This document shows positions 5,404-5,698 of a stretch of DNA of 5,698 bases, one piece after another; the first letter of the stretch is position 1; every line of letters starts with the position of its first letter. The DNA comes from Pseudomonadota bacterium. GTDB taxonomy: Bacteria > Pseudomonadota > Gammaproteobacteria > Steroidobacterales > Steroidobacteraceae. The stretch is taken from NCBI GenBank assembly GCA_021815905.1, contig JAKAZP010000185.1, forward strand, positions 1 to 5,698. Reading direction: 5' to 3'. Below the pieces are notes generated by a model, which did no database searches, was not told where the DNA came from, and saw only the letters and a program-made list of their open reading frames with translations. The translations under genes were made by a program, and so were the position numbers.

Positions 5404-5698
5404 TCAGTGCGCCAGCCATTCGGCTACCGGCCGGTTCAGAAAGTCCTCGAGCGCGATGCCGTCGCCGCCGACCAGCAGTGTACGTTTCACTTTGAACGCC
5501 GTCGCAAAGGCCGCCGTACCGGGATGGGCCTGCGGCGCGCGACCGCTCTTCACTTCAATGGCTGTCAGTCCTGAGCGGGCTTTGACGACGAAATCGACTT
5601 CCTGACCCCGCTCGCGCCAGTAGTAGAGGTCGCACTCGCCGGCGGCCGCGGCATTTGCCAGGTGGGCTCCGATCGCCGACTCGATGAGCCGCCCTCGG
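5404..5698 (-). CDS. DUF4143 / AAA-type ATPase, C-terminal fragment (5' end outside window)
   Basis: The last 97 codons of a minus-strand gene end at TGA 5406-5404. It reads 'RGRLIESAIGAHLANAAA', then 'LYYWRERGQEVDFVV' and 'TAIEVKSG', ending 'VAEWLAH'. This is the C-terminal DUF4143 region of the large family of prokaryotic ATPases with an N-terminal AAA domain. The E-V-D ... E-V-K spacing resembles a PD-(D/E)xK nuclease core, which is why this region is often described as nuclease-like; the biological role of the family is poorly defined. The ATPase part lies beyond base 5698. Codon use differs from the neighbours, with more A/T-ending codons (TCA, ACA, GCA, ATT, AAA, CGT, GTA), suggesting an acquired accessory gene. 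It is convergent with yicC across 64 bp. Confidence 0.85.
   Translation of the reverse strand, partial: RGRLIESAIGAHLANAAAAGECDLYYWRERGQEVDFVVKARSGLTAIEVKSGRAPQAHPGTAAFATAFKVKRTLLVGGDGIALEDFLNRPVAEWLAH

Overview
The window is GC-rich chromosomal DNA, most likely from a gammaproteobacterium. The evidence is the conserved core neighbourhood yicC / rph / gmk / rpoZ / spoT. The omega sequence also has the gamma-type '[16 protein letters not shown]' block, and YicC has the same length and termini as the E. coli protein. I cannot name the genus; a high-GC lineage such as Xanthomonadales, Nevskiales or Steroidobacter relatives would fit.

Layout. Reading leftward on the minus strand from about 4.4 kb is one apparent operon: a PP2C-type protein phosphatase (4410-3592), then rph (GTG start, overlapping the phosphatase stop by 4 bp), then a 412-codon ORF joining a complete RdgB domain to a complete guanylate kinase (2827-1589), then a 69-bp gap with a perfect TATAAT, then an ORF that starts as RNA polymerase omega (ATG at 1519) and runs without a stop into SpoT, leaving the window still open at base 1. 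Rightward from a 65-bp divergent region is yicC (4476-5339). At the right edge, on the minus strand and converging on yicC, is the C-terminal end of a DUF4143-type ATPase gene, which looks like an accessory gene.

The main point is two successive gene fusions in one guanine-nucleotide operon. RdgB (cleans ITP/XTP/dITP from the nucleotide pool) is fused to Gmk (GMP to GDP). Omega, which with beta' forms ppGpp-binding site 1 of RNA polymerase in E. coli, is fused in frame to SpoT, which makes and degrades (p)ppGpp. I checked the omega-SpoT junction codon by codon and found no in-frame stop between 1519 and 1. The RdgB-Gmk junction has no plausible start codon for a separate full-length Gmk. If translated as read, the operon would tether a ppGpp synthetase/hydrolase to the polymerase subunit that senses its product, and join GDP production to nucleotide-pool cleaning.

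The other genes concern RNA metabolism (Rph 3'-end trimming; YicC, a recently recognised endoribonuclease family) and possible Ser/Thr phospho-signalling (PP2C). No RNA genes, CRISPR arrays, insertion sequences or convincing intrinsic terminators are visible. The 64 bp between yicC and the DUF4143 gene (5340-5403) contain nothing I can identify.
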